The translations under genes were made by a program, and so were the position numbers. DNA of 40,469 bases from Chthoniobacteraceae bacterium (lineage in GTDB: Bacteria; Verrucomicrobiota; Verrucomicrobiia; Chthoniobacterales; Chthoniobacteraceae). This document shows, piece by piece, positions 25,084-33,922 of this stretch. The notes under the pieces were generated by a model. That model saw nothing but the letters and a program-made list of their open reading frames with translations. It was not told the origin of the DNA and ran no database searches. Where the stretch lies: NCBI GenBank assembly GCA_947479475.1, contig CANJZW010000040.1:1-40469 (forward strand), read 5' to 3'. How positions within the stretch are numbered: position 1 is the stretch's first letter; every line of letters begins with the position of its first letter.

Positions 25084-27045
25084 TTACGCGGGTAAAGGTT
25101 CTTCAACAATGTGTTCCGCGGCGAGTTGGTCCCAGCGTGCGGTCGCCTCTGCAATCTGTTGCTGGACCTGCCGCAGGTCGCGGTTCAACTGCATCGCGAA
25201 GGAGGGATTGTCATAACACTTGGGTGACTCAAGGTCCTCCGTGATAGTGCGCTGCCGCGCCTCCAGACGGACCACTTCGGCCTCCGCCGCGCTCAGCGCC
25301 TTTTCCCGGTCCCGTTGCGTTTTGGCGCGTGCCGCCCGCTCCGCAGATTCGCGTTTGCGAGCCTCGCGCACCTCCTTCATGCCAGGACCCGCCCCAGTGC
25401 CTGCAGGAGTTGGCGCAGTGACAGGACGGTGGTCTGAAAGCCCCTCCCCGGCAGTCAGGGCAGCTCGTGCTGACAGCGCCTTTGTTTTATCGAGATAATA
25501 ATCGTAGTTGCCTGCGTATGGCGTGAGTTTTCCCGCCGAGATGTGCAGGACGTTGTCCGCAATCGAGCGGATAAAGTGAACGTCGTGTGAAATGAAAACC
25601 AGAGTTCCTTCAAACTGTTTGAGCGCGCCGATCAACGCATCAATCGACGCCATGTCCAAATGGGTTGTCGGCTCGTCCATCAGCAATAAATTGGGCGGAT
25701 CCAGCAACAGTTTCACCAAACCCAGCCGCGTCTTTTCCCCACCACTGAGAACGGAAACGGGCTTGAACACATCATCGCCGCGGAAAAGAAATGCACCACA
25801 AATCGACCGGGCCATTTGCTCGGATACGCCGGCGGGATTCCCATCCAGGGCATTCTCCAAGACAGTCGCACTGCTTCTAAGCATATCCTGACGGTGCTGG
25901 GCGAAGTACCCCACGCGGACCTGGTGTCCCAGTTCCAGTGCTCCCGTCTGCAGGGGGAGGACACCCGCTAGCAATTTAAGCAGGGTCGATTTTCCAGCCC
26001 CGTTCGGACCCACAAGCACGATGCGCTGGCCACGCTCCGCCTGAAAATCGAGTCCCTTGTAAACCACGAGGTCTCCATAGGCATGGTCCACGTTTTTAAG
26101 GACGATGGCACGTTGCCCAGAGCGCTGCGGCTGCGGGAATTTAAACTGACCCACCACCTTTTCAGGTGCATCAGGAGCCTCAAGGCGGTCCATGCGCTCG
26201 ATCTGCTTGAGTTTACTTTGCGCCTGCGAAGCCTTGCTAGCCTTGGCGCGGAAGCGGTCTGCAAACAATTGCAAAGCCGCAATTTCACGTTGCTGGTTTT
26301 TGTAGGCCGCCATCTGCTGCTCAATTCGCGCCTCACGCTGTTCCAGAAACGAATCGTAATTCCCACGGTAACGATTCAAGCGGCTGCGACTAAGTTCGAT
26401 CACAGAGTCAACAAGACGGTTGAGAAATTCACGGTCGTGGGAAATCAACATGATCGCTCCCCTGTAAGTACGAAGATGCTCCTGAAACCAACCAAGAGAT
26501 TCCAAGTCGAGATGGTTGGTAGGTTCGTCCAACAAGAGCAGGTCAGGCTCGTGCACAAGAAGCCGCGCCAAGTGTGCGCGCATGATCCAACCTCCGCTCA
26601 AGGTTCGTGCAGGCCTGTCAAAGTCAGTTTCCCGGAACGCCAGACCCTTTAGAATCTGCTTGGCTCGGGCCTCTATGCGCCATCCGTCCTCGTCGGAGAA
26701 TACCTCCAGCGCGTTGTGCTGCTCTTCGGAACCTTCCTCCGCTGTGGCCAAAATCCGGTTTGCCTCCGCCAAAGCAGGAGTCACCGCACAAGCCAAGTGC
26801 AAGACGGTCTCTTCCGCCACTGCCGCACTCTCCTGGGGAAGAAAGCCGTAGTTCGCACCGCGTTCCCATGCGACGTTGCCGCTGTCCGGGGGTTCCTTCC
26901 CTAAAATAACGTTGAGCAGAGTCGATTTACCGGCTCCGTTGGGACCGACAAGGCCGATGCGATCACCCCGGTTGATTTGAAGCGAGGCATCTTGAAACAG
27001 GGTGCGACCATTAAAGGACTTTGTAATTTGTGAGAGCGTCAGCAT
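25084..27045 (-). CDS. ABC-F family ATPase (Uup/YheS-like)
   Basis: 653 residues with two ATP-binding cassettes and no membrane segments. Walker A motifs Gly-Pro-Asn-Gly-Ala-Gly-Lys-Ser lie at 34-41 and 346-353; the signature 'LSGG' is at 149-152 and again in the second half; 'LLLDEPTNHLDL' and 'LLMDEPTTHLDM' supply Walker B. The linker (about 230-310) is long and charged, and the C-terminal 100 residues form a Lys/Glu-rich coiled coil, as in Uup-type proteins. ABC-F proteins act on the ribosome or in translation quality control. The start ATG overlaps the end of the amgK-like gene by seven bases. I do not assign a specific subfamily. Confidence 0.85.
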   Translation of the reverse strand: MLTLSQITKSFNGRTLFQDASLQINRGDRIGLVGPNGAGKSTLLNVILGKEPPDSGNVAWERGANYGFLPQESAAVAEETVLHLACAVTPALAEANRILATAEEGSEEQHNALEVFSDEDGWRIEARAKQILKGLAFRETDFDRPARTLSGGWIMRAHLARLLVHEPDLLLLDEPTNHLDLESLGWFQEHLRTYRGAIMLISHDREFLNRLVDSVIELSRSRLNRYRGNYDSFLEQREARIEQQMAAYKNQQREIAALQLFADRFRAKASKASQAQSKLKQIERMDRLEAPDAPEKVVGQFKFPQPQRSGQRAIVLKNVDHAYGDLVVYKGLDFQAERGQRIVLVGPNGAGKSTLLKLLAGVLPLQTGALELGHQVRVGYFAQHRQDMLRSSATVLENALDGNPAGVSEQMARSICGAFLFRGDDVFKPVSVLSGGEKTRLGLVKLLLDPPNLLLMDEPTTHLDMASIDALIGALKQFEGTLVFISHDVHFIRSIADNVLHISAGKLTPYAGNYDYYLDKTKALSARAALTAGEGLSDHRPVTAPTPAGTGAGPGMKEVREARKRESAERAARAKTQRDREKALSAAEAEVVRLEARQRTITEDLESPKCYDNPSFAMQLNRDLRQVQQQIAEATARWDQLAAEHIVEEPLPA

Positions 27046-28088
27046 GAGCGGTCGGCGTTTTTGACGGCATCCGGGGCCGGTTGCAATGCCGCGTTACAAG
27101 CGGCGGGTTCCAGAAGAGCCACGAGAGAGTCCAAACCACCAAGCCGCTTGAAGACAGAAACAAGTCGGGAAAGCGCGACAGGGATGTGAGAAAGAAAATC
27201 ATCACGTCCTTTCTCGTGGCCTAAAAAACCGTACGCGCCAAGTGCTTGCATTAATCGTTGCGCTGCGCACAGCCAGTAAATTCCAGCAAAATCGTCGGCC
27301 AAGCTGCCTCCGTGCGTGATGACTTCCGCTCCATAAAAGCTCAAAAGCGAGGTCTGTTCAGCCTCACTTAATTTCACGTACGGATCCAAAAGCAGCGAGG
27401 CCAAATCATATTGAGGCAGGCCAAACCGCATCCCCTGAAAGTCGATCAGACAGGGTTGTCCGTTCTGAACTACGATGTTTTGAGACTGAAAATCGCGGTG
27501 CACCAAGCAGCGAGGCAACCGATCCAACGCCAGCGCGATCGCGTGCAACCGCTCCCGGGCGGGTTCGACAGCAGAGGGCTCTATCCCAAGGTGCCGGCTG
27601 ACACAGTGCGTGAAAAAATAATCCTGCTCCCAGTGATACAGCTTTGCATCAAAGGCCGGTTGCAGACCCAATTTCCCCACTTCCTCCGGAAAATTTGCGG
27701 CAGAGGAGTGCAATCGACGCACTTCGCGCAACGTCTGTTCGTAAAGAGGTTTTCTCACAGCCCACGGTTCCGCCCGAGACGCCCACAGGTCCACCTCCCC
27801 CAGATCTTCCATCCAAATCCGCCCTTCAACCGCCTCATGAAGAAACATCTCAGGCACCCTCACCCCGGCCTTTTGAAGAAAAGCGCCTATTTCAACATAG
27901 TGCCTGTTCTCTTCCTTTTGTTGGCCGTATTGCACAAAAATCAGAGGGGAAAGGCCCTCCGCACGGACTCTGTAAAACTTGCGATCGGAGCCGCCTTTCT
28001 CCAGCGCCTGCAGCGACAAGGGGGTGTCGGCGTAGGCAGGAAAGCGTTCGCGTGTCAGGGTTTCGATATTTTGCAAGAGGGTCTGCAT
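27039..28088 (-). CDS. amgK: AmgK-like anomeric sugar kinase (phosphotransferase APH fold)
   Basis: 349 residues from the ATG at 28088, which overlaps the stop of the murU-like gene (TGATG), the best argument for this start. The APH/choline kinase catalytic loop 'LVHRDFQSQN' and the metal-binding 'LIDFQG' are intact, and the N-terminal 'LEKGGSDRKFYRV' is the nucleotide-binding glycine loop. In Pseudomonas, AmgK phosphorylates the anomeric hydroxyl of N-acetylmuramic acid (and GlcNAc), and MurU then makes UDP-MurNAc. The pairing here with a MurU-like nucleotidyltransferase supports the same recycling route. Substrate specificity is inferred; other sugar 1-kinases share the fold. The frame continues upstream to 28145 within murU, but that part is not needed. 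Confidence 0.75.
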   Translation of the reverse strand: MQTLLQNIETLTRERFPAYADTPLSLQALEKGGSDRKFYRVRAEGLSPLIFVQYGQQKEENRHYVEIGAFLQKAGVRVPEMFLHEAVEGRIWMEDLGEVDLWASRAEPWAVRKPLYEQTLREVRRLHSSAANFPEEVGKLGLQPAFDAKLYHWEQDYFFTHCVSRHLGIEPSAVEPARERLHAIALALDRLPRCLVHRDFQSQNIVVQNGQPCLIDFQGMRFGLPQYDLASLLLDPYVKLSEAEQTSLLSFYGAEVITHGGSLADDFAGIYWLCAAQRLMQALGAYGFLGHEKGRDDFLSHIPVALSRLVSVFKRLGGLDSLVALLEPAACNAALQPAPDAVKNADRSC

Positions 28089-29023
28089 CACAAGTCGGCA
28101 TCGGTGTGGTGGCCCGAAATCACTCCGTTTCCGGTGACAATACACCGGCGCAACGTGCTCTCAGGCTGAACAACCGCGTCTTCCCACACTAGAGTGTCTT
28201 CAAGAATGGCGCCCGCTCCAATTTGAGCCCGGGCCCCCACGGCGGTGGCTCCGATCAAGGAGGCGGAGGAATCAATCCGGGCATCCGGTGCAATCCACGG
28301 GGCACCACTGGACGACAAAACTTTGTGCACTTCAAGGATTTGCTCTCGCGTTCCAAGGTCCCACCAGTCCCCATCGTCGACCACAACCCCCCCAAGCTTC
28401 GCGCCGGCGCGGATCATGTCTAAAAAGACGGTGACGACCCCCATCTTGATGCCATTTGGTATCCGTTGCAGAAATTCCGGCTCAACCAGGTAAATGCCTG
28501 TAAAAAGAAATGCCGGCTCCACTTCTGGGTGAAGGCGTTTCCCAACATCTGTGATACGGCCCGACTCAGGCTCAAAACTGACCTGCAAAGGGCCGTCTTT
28601 GGAGCGAAGCACAAGCGTCACCTCGTTGCCGGCAGCCTCGTGGGCGGCCCACGCTGCGCGGAGGGGGAGGGTCGAAAGAATATCGCCATTATAAACCCAG
28701 AACGCTCCGGAACGGGGAAGTAAGGCCTCCGCATGTTTGAGCCCGCCGGCGGTTTCAAGAACCTCGGGAGTTTCGTGGCTAAACCGAATCGGAAGCCCTT
28801 CCCATCTGCAGGCAGGAAAGGCCTGCGCATAGGCTTGAGCCTGCCAGTGAGTGTTGACGACAAACTCCTTAACACCAGCCTCATGCAGATGAGAAAAAGC
28901 CCGAGTCACGAGTGGTTGGTTGCAGACTGGAAGAAGCGGTTTTGGTAGACGCTGCGTGAGCGCCTTAAGGCGTGTGCCAAGGCCTGCGCCAAGAACAAAG
29001 GCTGTGCTGGGAAAAACGCTCAT
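28088..29023 (-). CDS. murU: MurU-like sugar-1-phosphate nucleotidyltransferase
   Basis: 311 residues from the ATG at 29023. The nucleotidyltransferase signature 'LGAGLGTRLKALTQRLPKPLLPV' starts at residue 11, the metal-binding Asp is in 'VYNGDILST', and a left-handed beta-helix tail begins near residue 235 ('PDARIDSSASLIGATAVGARAQIGAGA'). MurU proper is about 230 residues; the added beta-helix resembles GlmU/GDP-mannose-pyrophosphorylase-like enzymes, so the product could be a UDP- or GDP-sugar. Coupling to the amgK-like gene by TGATG favours UDP-MurNAc synthesis in cell-wall recycling. It heads a four-gene operon. A longer start at 29059 is possible but adds only a hydrophobic stub. Confidence 0.7.
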   Translation of the reverse strand: MSVFPSTAFVLGAGLGTRLKALTQRLPKPLLPVCNQPLVTRAFSHLHEAGVKEFVVNTHWQAQAYAQAFPACRWEGLPIRFSHETPEVLETAGGLKHAEALLPRSGAFWVYNGDILSTLPLRAAWAAHEAAGNEVTLVLRSKDGPLQVSFEPESGRITDVGKRLHPEVEPAFLFTGIYLVEPEFLQRIPNGIKMGVVTVFLDMIRAGAKLGGVVVDDGDWWDLGTREQILEVHKVLSSSGAPWIAPDARIDSSASLIGATAVGARAQIGAGAILEDTLVWEDAVVQPESTLRRCIVTGNGVISGHHTDADL

Positions 29024-29036
29024 TAGAAGAGCTAAA

Positions 29037-29066
29037 AAGATAGCGCGATCCAGGCCCACTAGGCAA
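29037..29066 (-). promoter_or_regulatory. Candidate promoter of the murU-amgK operon
   Basis: On the minus strand TTGCCT (29066-29061) and TATCTT (29042-29037) are separated by 18 bases, each matching four of six consensus positions. The start site would fall about seven bases before the ATG at 29023. No ribosome-binding site is present in the short leader. Confidence 0.4.
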
Positions 29067-29217
29067 AGGGCGATTTATAAAGCGCATCGTTCAATGAGAC
29101 TCAATAAGAGAGGCAAACCTCAGATTTTCGCGATCTGTTTCACTCGTGAATTGCTTCTCCTCTCCTATTCCTTTGCGGCGATCCTTCGATTCCATTGAAA
29201 CGCCTTGCCCTTATCCT

Positions 29218-30621
29218 TCACCGGACAACGCGCAATTGCACCGCATCAAATTGCGCATCCCCCCCGGGAGCGTCGCTCACAATGACAAGCCGATCCCCCG
29301 TCTTCACCAAGCCCCGCTTGAGCAGGAAAGCTTCGGCTGCCGGAATCGCATCGGCGGAAGGCGCCTCAAATGGAAGGAAGAAAGGGACCGTCCCGCGGTT
29401 GAGCGCCAAACGCCGCGCCACACTTTCCTTGGGAGCGAATGCAAATATAGGCGTGTGCTCGGGACGCTGGTTGGCGACATAATCTGCCATCACGCCGCGA
29501 CGCGTGAAGACCAAAACCTTCGAACTAGAAAGGGAGTTGGCAAGCATCACGGCGGCTCGCGCGGTTTTTTGGCGGTCGTCAGCAAGGACTGCGTCACTGG
29601 CAAATCCCGCGCCGCCGCTGCGCTCAATCCGGCGCGCGACACGGTCAAGAACCTCCACGCATTTGACCGGGTACTTGCCCACGGTCGTTTCCCCCGAAAG
29701 CATGATGGCATCCGCCTGCTCGAAAACCGCGTTTGCCACGTCGGTGACCTCCGCACGCGTTGGAACGGGATTCAGAATCATCGACTCCAGCATGTGGGTT
29801 GCGACAATCACGGGACGCCCCATCCTGATGCACCGCTTCACGATGCGCCGCTGAATAATCGGGAGGTCTTCCATCGGGCACTCAATTCCAAGATCCCCAC
29901 GCGCCACCATTACGATGTCTACAGCCCGGATAATCTCGTCCAAATTGCGCACGGCGAGTTGATCCTCGATTTTAGCCACGACACGCGCATGGCTCCCGTG
30001 GCCGGCCAAAACGTCGCGCAATGTTTGGATGTCGCTTGCCTCACGGCAAAAAGAAAGTGCAACGAAGTCCACGCCCAATTTGCATCCCAGAGCGACGTCC
30101 GCGAGATCCTTCTCAGTCAGGGGCGGCAGGTTCACCTTGACCCCGGGGAGATTAATATGCCGGCGCGAACCCATAATGCCCTCGGTGAGCGTTTTGCAAC
30201 GGATGCGATCGTCCCCCTTGGCCAAGACTTTCATATGAATGACGCCGTTATCCACGAGGACAATGTCGCCCACGGAAATGTCATCGATGAGTCCATCGTA
30301 GTTTACGTCCACGGAATAAGCCTCGGAAGGCTTTTGACCCCGAACCGTAAATTCAAAAATGTCGTTCTCTTTCAGTTCGATTTTTGAACGCAAATCACCC
30401 GTTCGGATGGCGGGGCCCTGCGTGTCCAAAAGAATGCCCACCGTCTGCTGCGCCGCTGAGGCGATGGCGCGGATGCGAGGCACCACCACGCGCACCCAGT
30501 CATGCGGAGCATGGCTCATGTTGAGTCGAAACACGTTTGTGCCCGCATGAACAAGGTGGGCGAGAACTTCCTCCGACTCTGTTGCCGGACCAAGCGTGGC
30601 TATGATTTTAGTTTTACGCAT
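29218..30621 (-). CDS. pyk: Pyruvate kinase
   Basis: 467 residues from the ATG at 30621, preceded by GAGG at about nine bases. The fold is complete: 'RKTKIIATLGPA' at the start, 'RLNMSHA' for the substrate phosphate, 'DTQGPAIRTG', 'VVAKIEDQLAVRNLDEII' with the catalytic Lys, 'ARGDLGIE' for Mg2+, and 'PTRAEVTDVANAVFEQADAIMLSGET', the pyruvate-kinase signature. It converts phosphoenolpyruvate and ADP to pyruvate and ATP at the end of glycolysis. It lies 43 bases downstream of the VOC gene on the same strand. A TTG-initiated extension to 30657 is not supported. Confidence 0.95.
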   Translation of the reverse strand: MRKTKIIATLGPATESEEVLAHLVHAGTNVFRLNMSHAPHDWVRVVVPRIRAIASAAQQTVGILLDTQGPAIRTGDLRSKIELKENDIFEFTVRGQKPSEAYSVDVNYDGLIDDISVGDIVLVDNGVIHMKVLAKGDDRIRCKTLTEGIMGSRRHINLPGVKVNLPPLTEKDLADVALGCKLGVDFVALSFCREASDIQTLRDVLAGHGSHARVVAKIEDQLAVRNLDEIIRAVDIVMVARGDLGIECPMEDLPIIQRRIVKRCIRMGRPVIVATHMLESMILNPVPTRAEVTDVANAVFEQADAIMLSGETTVGKYPVKCVEVLDRVARRIERSGGAGFASDAVLADDRQKTARAAVMLANSLSSSKVLVFTRRGVMADYVANQRPEHTPIFAFAPKESVARRLALNRGTVPFFLPFEAPSADAIPAAEAFLLKRGLVKTGDRLVIVSDAPGGDAQFDAVQLRVVR

Positions 30622-30664
30622 CGGGGACACCTCATCGCAACGCGGTGAGGCAAGCAAGCCGCCT

Positions 30665-31048
30665 CTAGGAAACGGGACGCTGGATCAATTCGATTTCGTA
30701 ACCCTCGGGGGCGTCAATGAAAGCGATGATGCTTCCTGAGGACGTTTTTGTAGGTCCATCAGAAAGGGGATAACCGAGGGCTGCGGCGTGTTTTGCAAAG
30801 GCCCCCAGATCCGGCACCTCAAATGCAAGATGCGTCAAATCCGTCCCGACGATCACCGGTCCTGAGGCGGGATAGGAGCAGATTTCAATGAGTTCTTCAC
30901 TTTGAGGCGCCTTAAAAAAGACCAATTGGGAACCGCGCGGGGAGCTGTGGCGGGAGACTTCTTCAAGCCCAAGGACCTTGGAATAAAAGTGAACCGTGCG
31001 TTCGAGGTCTTCAACGCGGTAGCGGGTGTGGAGTAAACGAGTGATCAT
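30665..31048 (-). CDS. VOC/glyoxalase-type protein (lactoylglutathione-lyase-like)
   Basis: 127 residues from the ATG at 31048, the size of a glyoxalase I monomer. The start 'LLHTRYRVEDLERTVHFYSKVLGLEE' is the N-terminal beta-alpha-beta unit of GloA, with His at position 7, and 'IELIQRP' at the C-terminus carries the closing metal-binding Glu. A His in 'GTDLTHLAFEVPD' supplies another ligand. Expected role: detoxifying methylglyoxal as its glutathione or other thiol adduct, which fits a neighbour of pyruvate kinase in triose metabolism. The VOC fold is diverse, so the substrate is inferred. The frame is open upstream to 31129 but overlaps the divergent kinase region. Confidence 0.75.
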   Translation of the reverse strand: MITRLLHTRYRVEDLERTVHFYSKVLGLEEVSRHSSPRGSQLVFFKAPQSEELIEICSYPASGPVIVGTDLTHLAFEVPDLGAFAKHAAALGYPLSDGPTKTSSGSIIAFIDAPEGYEIELIQRPVS

Positions 31049-31138
31049 AGTGTGTGTTTTCGGCTTCCTGTCAGGCCTACCTTGTGGACGATAGAGGACC
31101 TCTGCGCAGCTCTGAAGTGCGCCGGGCACTATTTCCTT

Positions 31139-32638
31139 ATGATCGCTCTAGGCATCGACAGCGGAACGCAATCGACCAAAACAATCGCCCTTGATGTGGC
31201 CTCGGGCCAGATTCTGGCCTCGGCGCAGAGAGGTTACGGCCTCATCGAAGGCCTGCCACCCGGCCATCTCGAACAGGATCCGCAGGAATGGACGGCCGCC
31301 ATGGAGACCACTGTGGCCGAGGTTCTGGCGGCCCTCGGCGCAAGAAAACAGGAAGTCTCCGCCATCGGAGTCAGCGGCCAGCAGCACGGCTTTGTGCCCC
31401 TCGATGCACAGGGCCGAGTCATCCGCCCCGCCAAATTATGGTGCGACACCTCAACGGTCGACCAGTGCCGCCAGTTTGAAGCCGAGTTCGGAGGGACCGA
31501 AGAACTCATCAAATTAAGCGGGAACGCCATGCTGCCTGGGTACACGGCTCCAAAGATTCTGTGGCTCAAACAAAACGAGCCCCATCACTACCGGGCGCTT
31601 GAAACCGTTTTACTTCCTCACGACTACCTCAATTTTTTCCTCACAGGCGAACGCACGATGGAATTTGGGGATGCCTCTGGCACCGGATTGATGGATGTCC
31701 GAACCAAAGAATGGTGCCAGCCTCTGGTAGACTTTATCGATCCCGACCTCGCGGGAGCGCTTCCCTCCATTGCCTCGTCGCGCCGCGCGATCGGCCTGCT
31801 GCGCGACAATCTTCGGGTCAAATGGGGGCTGGAACGAAGCCCTGTGATCAGCGCTGGCGGCGGTGACAACATGATGGGGGCCATCGGCACTGGAAATATT
31901 CAACCAGGCGTCGTGACGGTAAGTCTGGGCACTTCCGGCACCGTATTCGCACACTCTGCGGAGCCTATCACCGATCCGGATGGGGAAATTGCGGCGTTTT
32001 GCGATTCCACCGACCGCTGGATGCCTTTGGCCTGCACCATGAACGTCACCGTCGCCACCGAACAGCTTCGCAAGCTATTTGGGTGGAGCCTTGACGAGAT
32101 GGAAAAACAAATCAGATCGGAGCCTGCTGGAGCCAATGAGCTTCTCTTCCTCCCCTACCTCAATGGCGAACGCACTCCAAACCTTCCCTCAGGCACTGGA
32201 GTCTTCCATGGCCTTACGCCAACAACCATGACCCCTGCCCCCATGGCACGCGCCGTGATGGAAGGGGTGACCTTGGGACTCGCATACGGCCTCAACCGCT
32301 TCCGTTCACTCGGCATCCGGCCCACTGAAATCCGTCTCACCGGAGGCGGTAGCAAAAGCGGAATCTGGCGACAAATCTGCGCCGATATCTTTGGTGTGCC
32401 CACGGTATGCCTCAAAAGCGCGGAAGGTGCCGCCCTTGGGTCGGCCATTCAGGCCGCGTACGCTTGGTCCTCTGCGCAGGGCAAACCCGCCACATTTCGA
32501 GAGTTGTGCACCCGGATTGTTCAGGTCGACAACGCGACCCGTTGTACGCCAAACGAGGACAACTCAGAAATTTATACCAGCCTTCTGGCTCGCCAGAGTG
32601 AAATCACCACCAGACTTCATGCTGGTGGACTGCTCTAA
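31139..32638 (+). CDS. xylB: Xylulokinase-type FGGY carbohydrate kinase
   Basis: 499 residues from the ATG at 31139. The ATPase fold opens with 'GIDSGTQSTK' (5-14). 'GVSGQQHG' (77-84), 'WCDTST' (101-106) and 'SAGGGDNMMGAIG' with catalytic Asp243 are diagnostic of the xylulokinase branch of FGGY kinases. The C-terminal 'RLTGGGSKSGIWRQICADIFGVP' is the second FGGY signature region. It phosphorylates a ketose, most likely D-xylulose, at the expense of ATP. No xylose isomerase is adjacent; the fucose-isomerase-like gene is 9 kb away. A related ketose such as L-fuculose cannot be excluded. An upstream in-frame start at 31052 would overlap the divergent VOC promoter. Confidence 0.85.
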   Translation: MIALGIDSGTQSTKTIALDVASGQILASAQRGYGLIEGLPPGHLEQDPQEWTAAMETTVAEVLAALGARKQEVSAIGVSGQQHGFVPLDAQGRVIRPAKLWCDTSTVDQCRQFEAEFGGTEELIKLSGNAMLPGYTAPKILWLKQNEPHHYRALETVLLPHDYLNFFLTGERTMEFGDASGTGLMDVRTKEWCQPLVDFIDPDLAGALPSIASSRRAIGLLRDNLRVKWGLERSPVISAGGGDNMMGAIGTGNIQPGVVTVSLGTSGTVFAHSAEPITDPDGEIAAFCDSTDRWMPLACTMNVTVATEQLRKLFGWSLDEMEKQIRSEPAGANELLFLPYLNGERTPNLPSGTGVFHGLTPTTMTPAPMARAVMEGVTLGLAYGLNRFRSLGIRPTEIRLTGGGSKSGIWRQICADIFGVPTVCLKSAEGAALGSAIQAAYAWSSAQGKPATFRELCTRIVQVDNATRCTPNEDNSEIYTSLLARQSEITTRLHAGGLL

Positions 32639-32715
32639 AGACAGTCGTACTCCGAGGCCTTCCATACCACAAAAAGAGACCGCGCATTCGCTTCTTTGAG
32701 TTTATCCTCCATCAA

Positions 32716-33270
32716 ATGAAACTCGTCCTCGCAGCCACCGGAGCCAGCGGCGCTATTTATCTACAGCGCCTTCTCGCTCGCTTGGACGCGCAGGCCCACG
32801 AAATTCACCTCGTATTTAGCACGTATGCCAAACAGGTGGTGCACGAAGAGTTGGGGGAACTGGTGGTGCCCGCAGGGGTCCACCAGCACGGCGATAAAAC
32901 GATGAACGTCCCCTTTGTAAGCGGCTCCGCGCGCTTCGACGCCATGGTGATCGTCCCCTGTTCGATGGGTACGTTGGGCCGGATTGCCGCTGGCACCAGC
33001 GATTCCACCATTCTGCGCGCTGCGGATGTTTTCCTAAAAGAACGTCGGAAACTTTTGCTCGTTCCACGCGAGATGCCTTGGAACCTGATCCACGCCAGAA
33101 ACGTCGTCACTCTCATTGAAGCAGGCGCAGTCATCCTTCCAGCCAGCCCCTCGTTTTACGGTGGAGCATCGACGCTCGAAGCCATCGCAGACACTGTCGT
33201 GGACCGCATTTTGGACCACCTTGATCTTCCCAGTCCCGGAATGTTCCGGTGGAAAGAACCTGCTGAGTGA
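32716..33270 (+). CDS. ubiX: Flavin prenyltransferase UbiX
   Basis: 184 residues. The flavodoxin-like fold opens with 'LVLAATGASGAIYLQRLL' (3-20). 'VIVPCSMGTLGRIAAGTSDSTILRAADVFLKERRKLLLVPREMPW' is the UbiX/Pad1 core that binds FMN and dimethylallyl phosphate. UbiX makes prenylated FMN for UbiD-type decarboxylases, for example in quinone synthesis; no ubiD is in the window. The next gene begins within its stop codon, so the two are coupled. Confidence 0.93.
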   Translation: MKLVLAATGASGAIYLQRLLARLDAQAHEIHLVFSTYAKQVVHEELGELVVPAGVHQHGDKTMNVPFVSGSARFDAMVIVPCSMGTLGRIAAGTSDSTILRAADVFLKERRKLLLVPREMPWNLIHARNVVTLIEAGAVILPASPSFYGGASTLEAIADTVVDRILDHLDLPSPGMFRWKEPAE

Positions 33271-33881
33271 TGCGCAACCGAGTCATCACGCGGGTGGCCA
33301 GTATTCTCTTGAAGTTGCTGGGAGGAACTCTCAGGTGGCGTTTTACGGATGCCGCAGGCTATCTGCAGCGCAATCCCGCCGAACCGCTCCTAGTGGGCGT
33401 CTGGCACAACAGGATTTTTCTTCTACCACTTTGTTTTGAGTGGTTTTGCAGGCGCTCTCGCAGACTTAATATCCTAACAAGCGCCAGCCGCGATGGAGAT
33501 TTGCTAGCCCACTTGGTGGCACGTTTCGGAATGGAATCCGTGCGCGGATCCAGTTCGCGCAAAAGTGTGGTCGCGCTTCGACTTCTGCAAAAGCGACTGG
33601 AAGAGGGCTCTGATGTTGCAATCACCCCAGACGGTCCACGCGGACCCATTTATGAAATCAGTCCGGGGCTCCTTTATCTGGCCGCCAAAACAGGCACCCC
33701 CCTGATGACCATCCGAGTCGACTACGAACAGTTCTGGGAATTGCGGAGCTGGGATAAATTCAGAATTCCAAAGCCGTTTTCGCGCGTGCACGTTTGCTTC
33801 CAGTCCCCAATCCTCATCCCTGATGGGGACGATGCCGCGATGGAAGCACAGCGCCACCGGTTAGCGGCCCTTCTGGGCTGA
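33270..33881 (+). CDS. DUF374 lysophospholipid-acyltransferase-like protein
   Basis: 203 residues from the ATG at 33270, which overlaps the ubiX stop (TGATG); a GTG three bases earlier is also in frame. A short N-terminal hydrophobic helix is followed by 'LLVGVWHNRIFLLPL', where the catalytic His is in the WHN motif, and 'DVAITPDGPRGPIYEISPGLLYLA', typical of the DUF374 branch of acyltransferases that act on lipid A or glycolipids. It probably acts at the inner membrane in outer-membrane lipid synthesis. Coupling to ubiX is likely chance clustering. The exact acceptor is unknown. Confidence 0.82.
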   Translation: MRNRVITRVASILLKLLGGTLRWRFTDAAGYLQRNPAEPLLVGVWHNRIFLLPLCFEWFCRRSRRLNILTSASRDGDLLAHLVARFGMESVRGSSSRKSVVALRLLQKRLEEGSDVAITPDGPRGPIYEISPGLLYLAAKTGTPLMTIRVDYEQFWELRSWDKFRIPKPFSRVHVCFQSPILIPDGDDAAMEAQRHRLAALLG

Positions 33882-33906
33882 TCGCAACGCCATCAAAGTC
33901 AGCTCA

Positions 33907-33922
33907 AAAAGGCGGGCCTTTT
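33907..33922. terminator. Bidirectional terminator between convergent genes
   Basis: AAAAGG-CGGG-CCTTTT forms a 6-bp stem with A and T runs on the two sides, so it can act in both directions. It lies between the converging acyltransferase and TVP38 genes, and its last base is part of the TVP38 stop codon. Confidence 0.65.

Noticed and set aside
29146..30387. A 413-codon plus-strand open frame
   Set aside because: It is antisense to pyruvate kinase, whose motifs are complete; the length only reflects GC-rich codon use.
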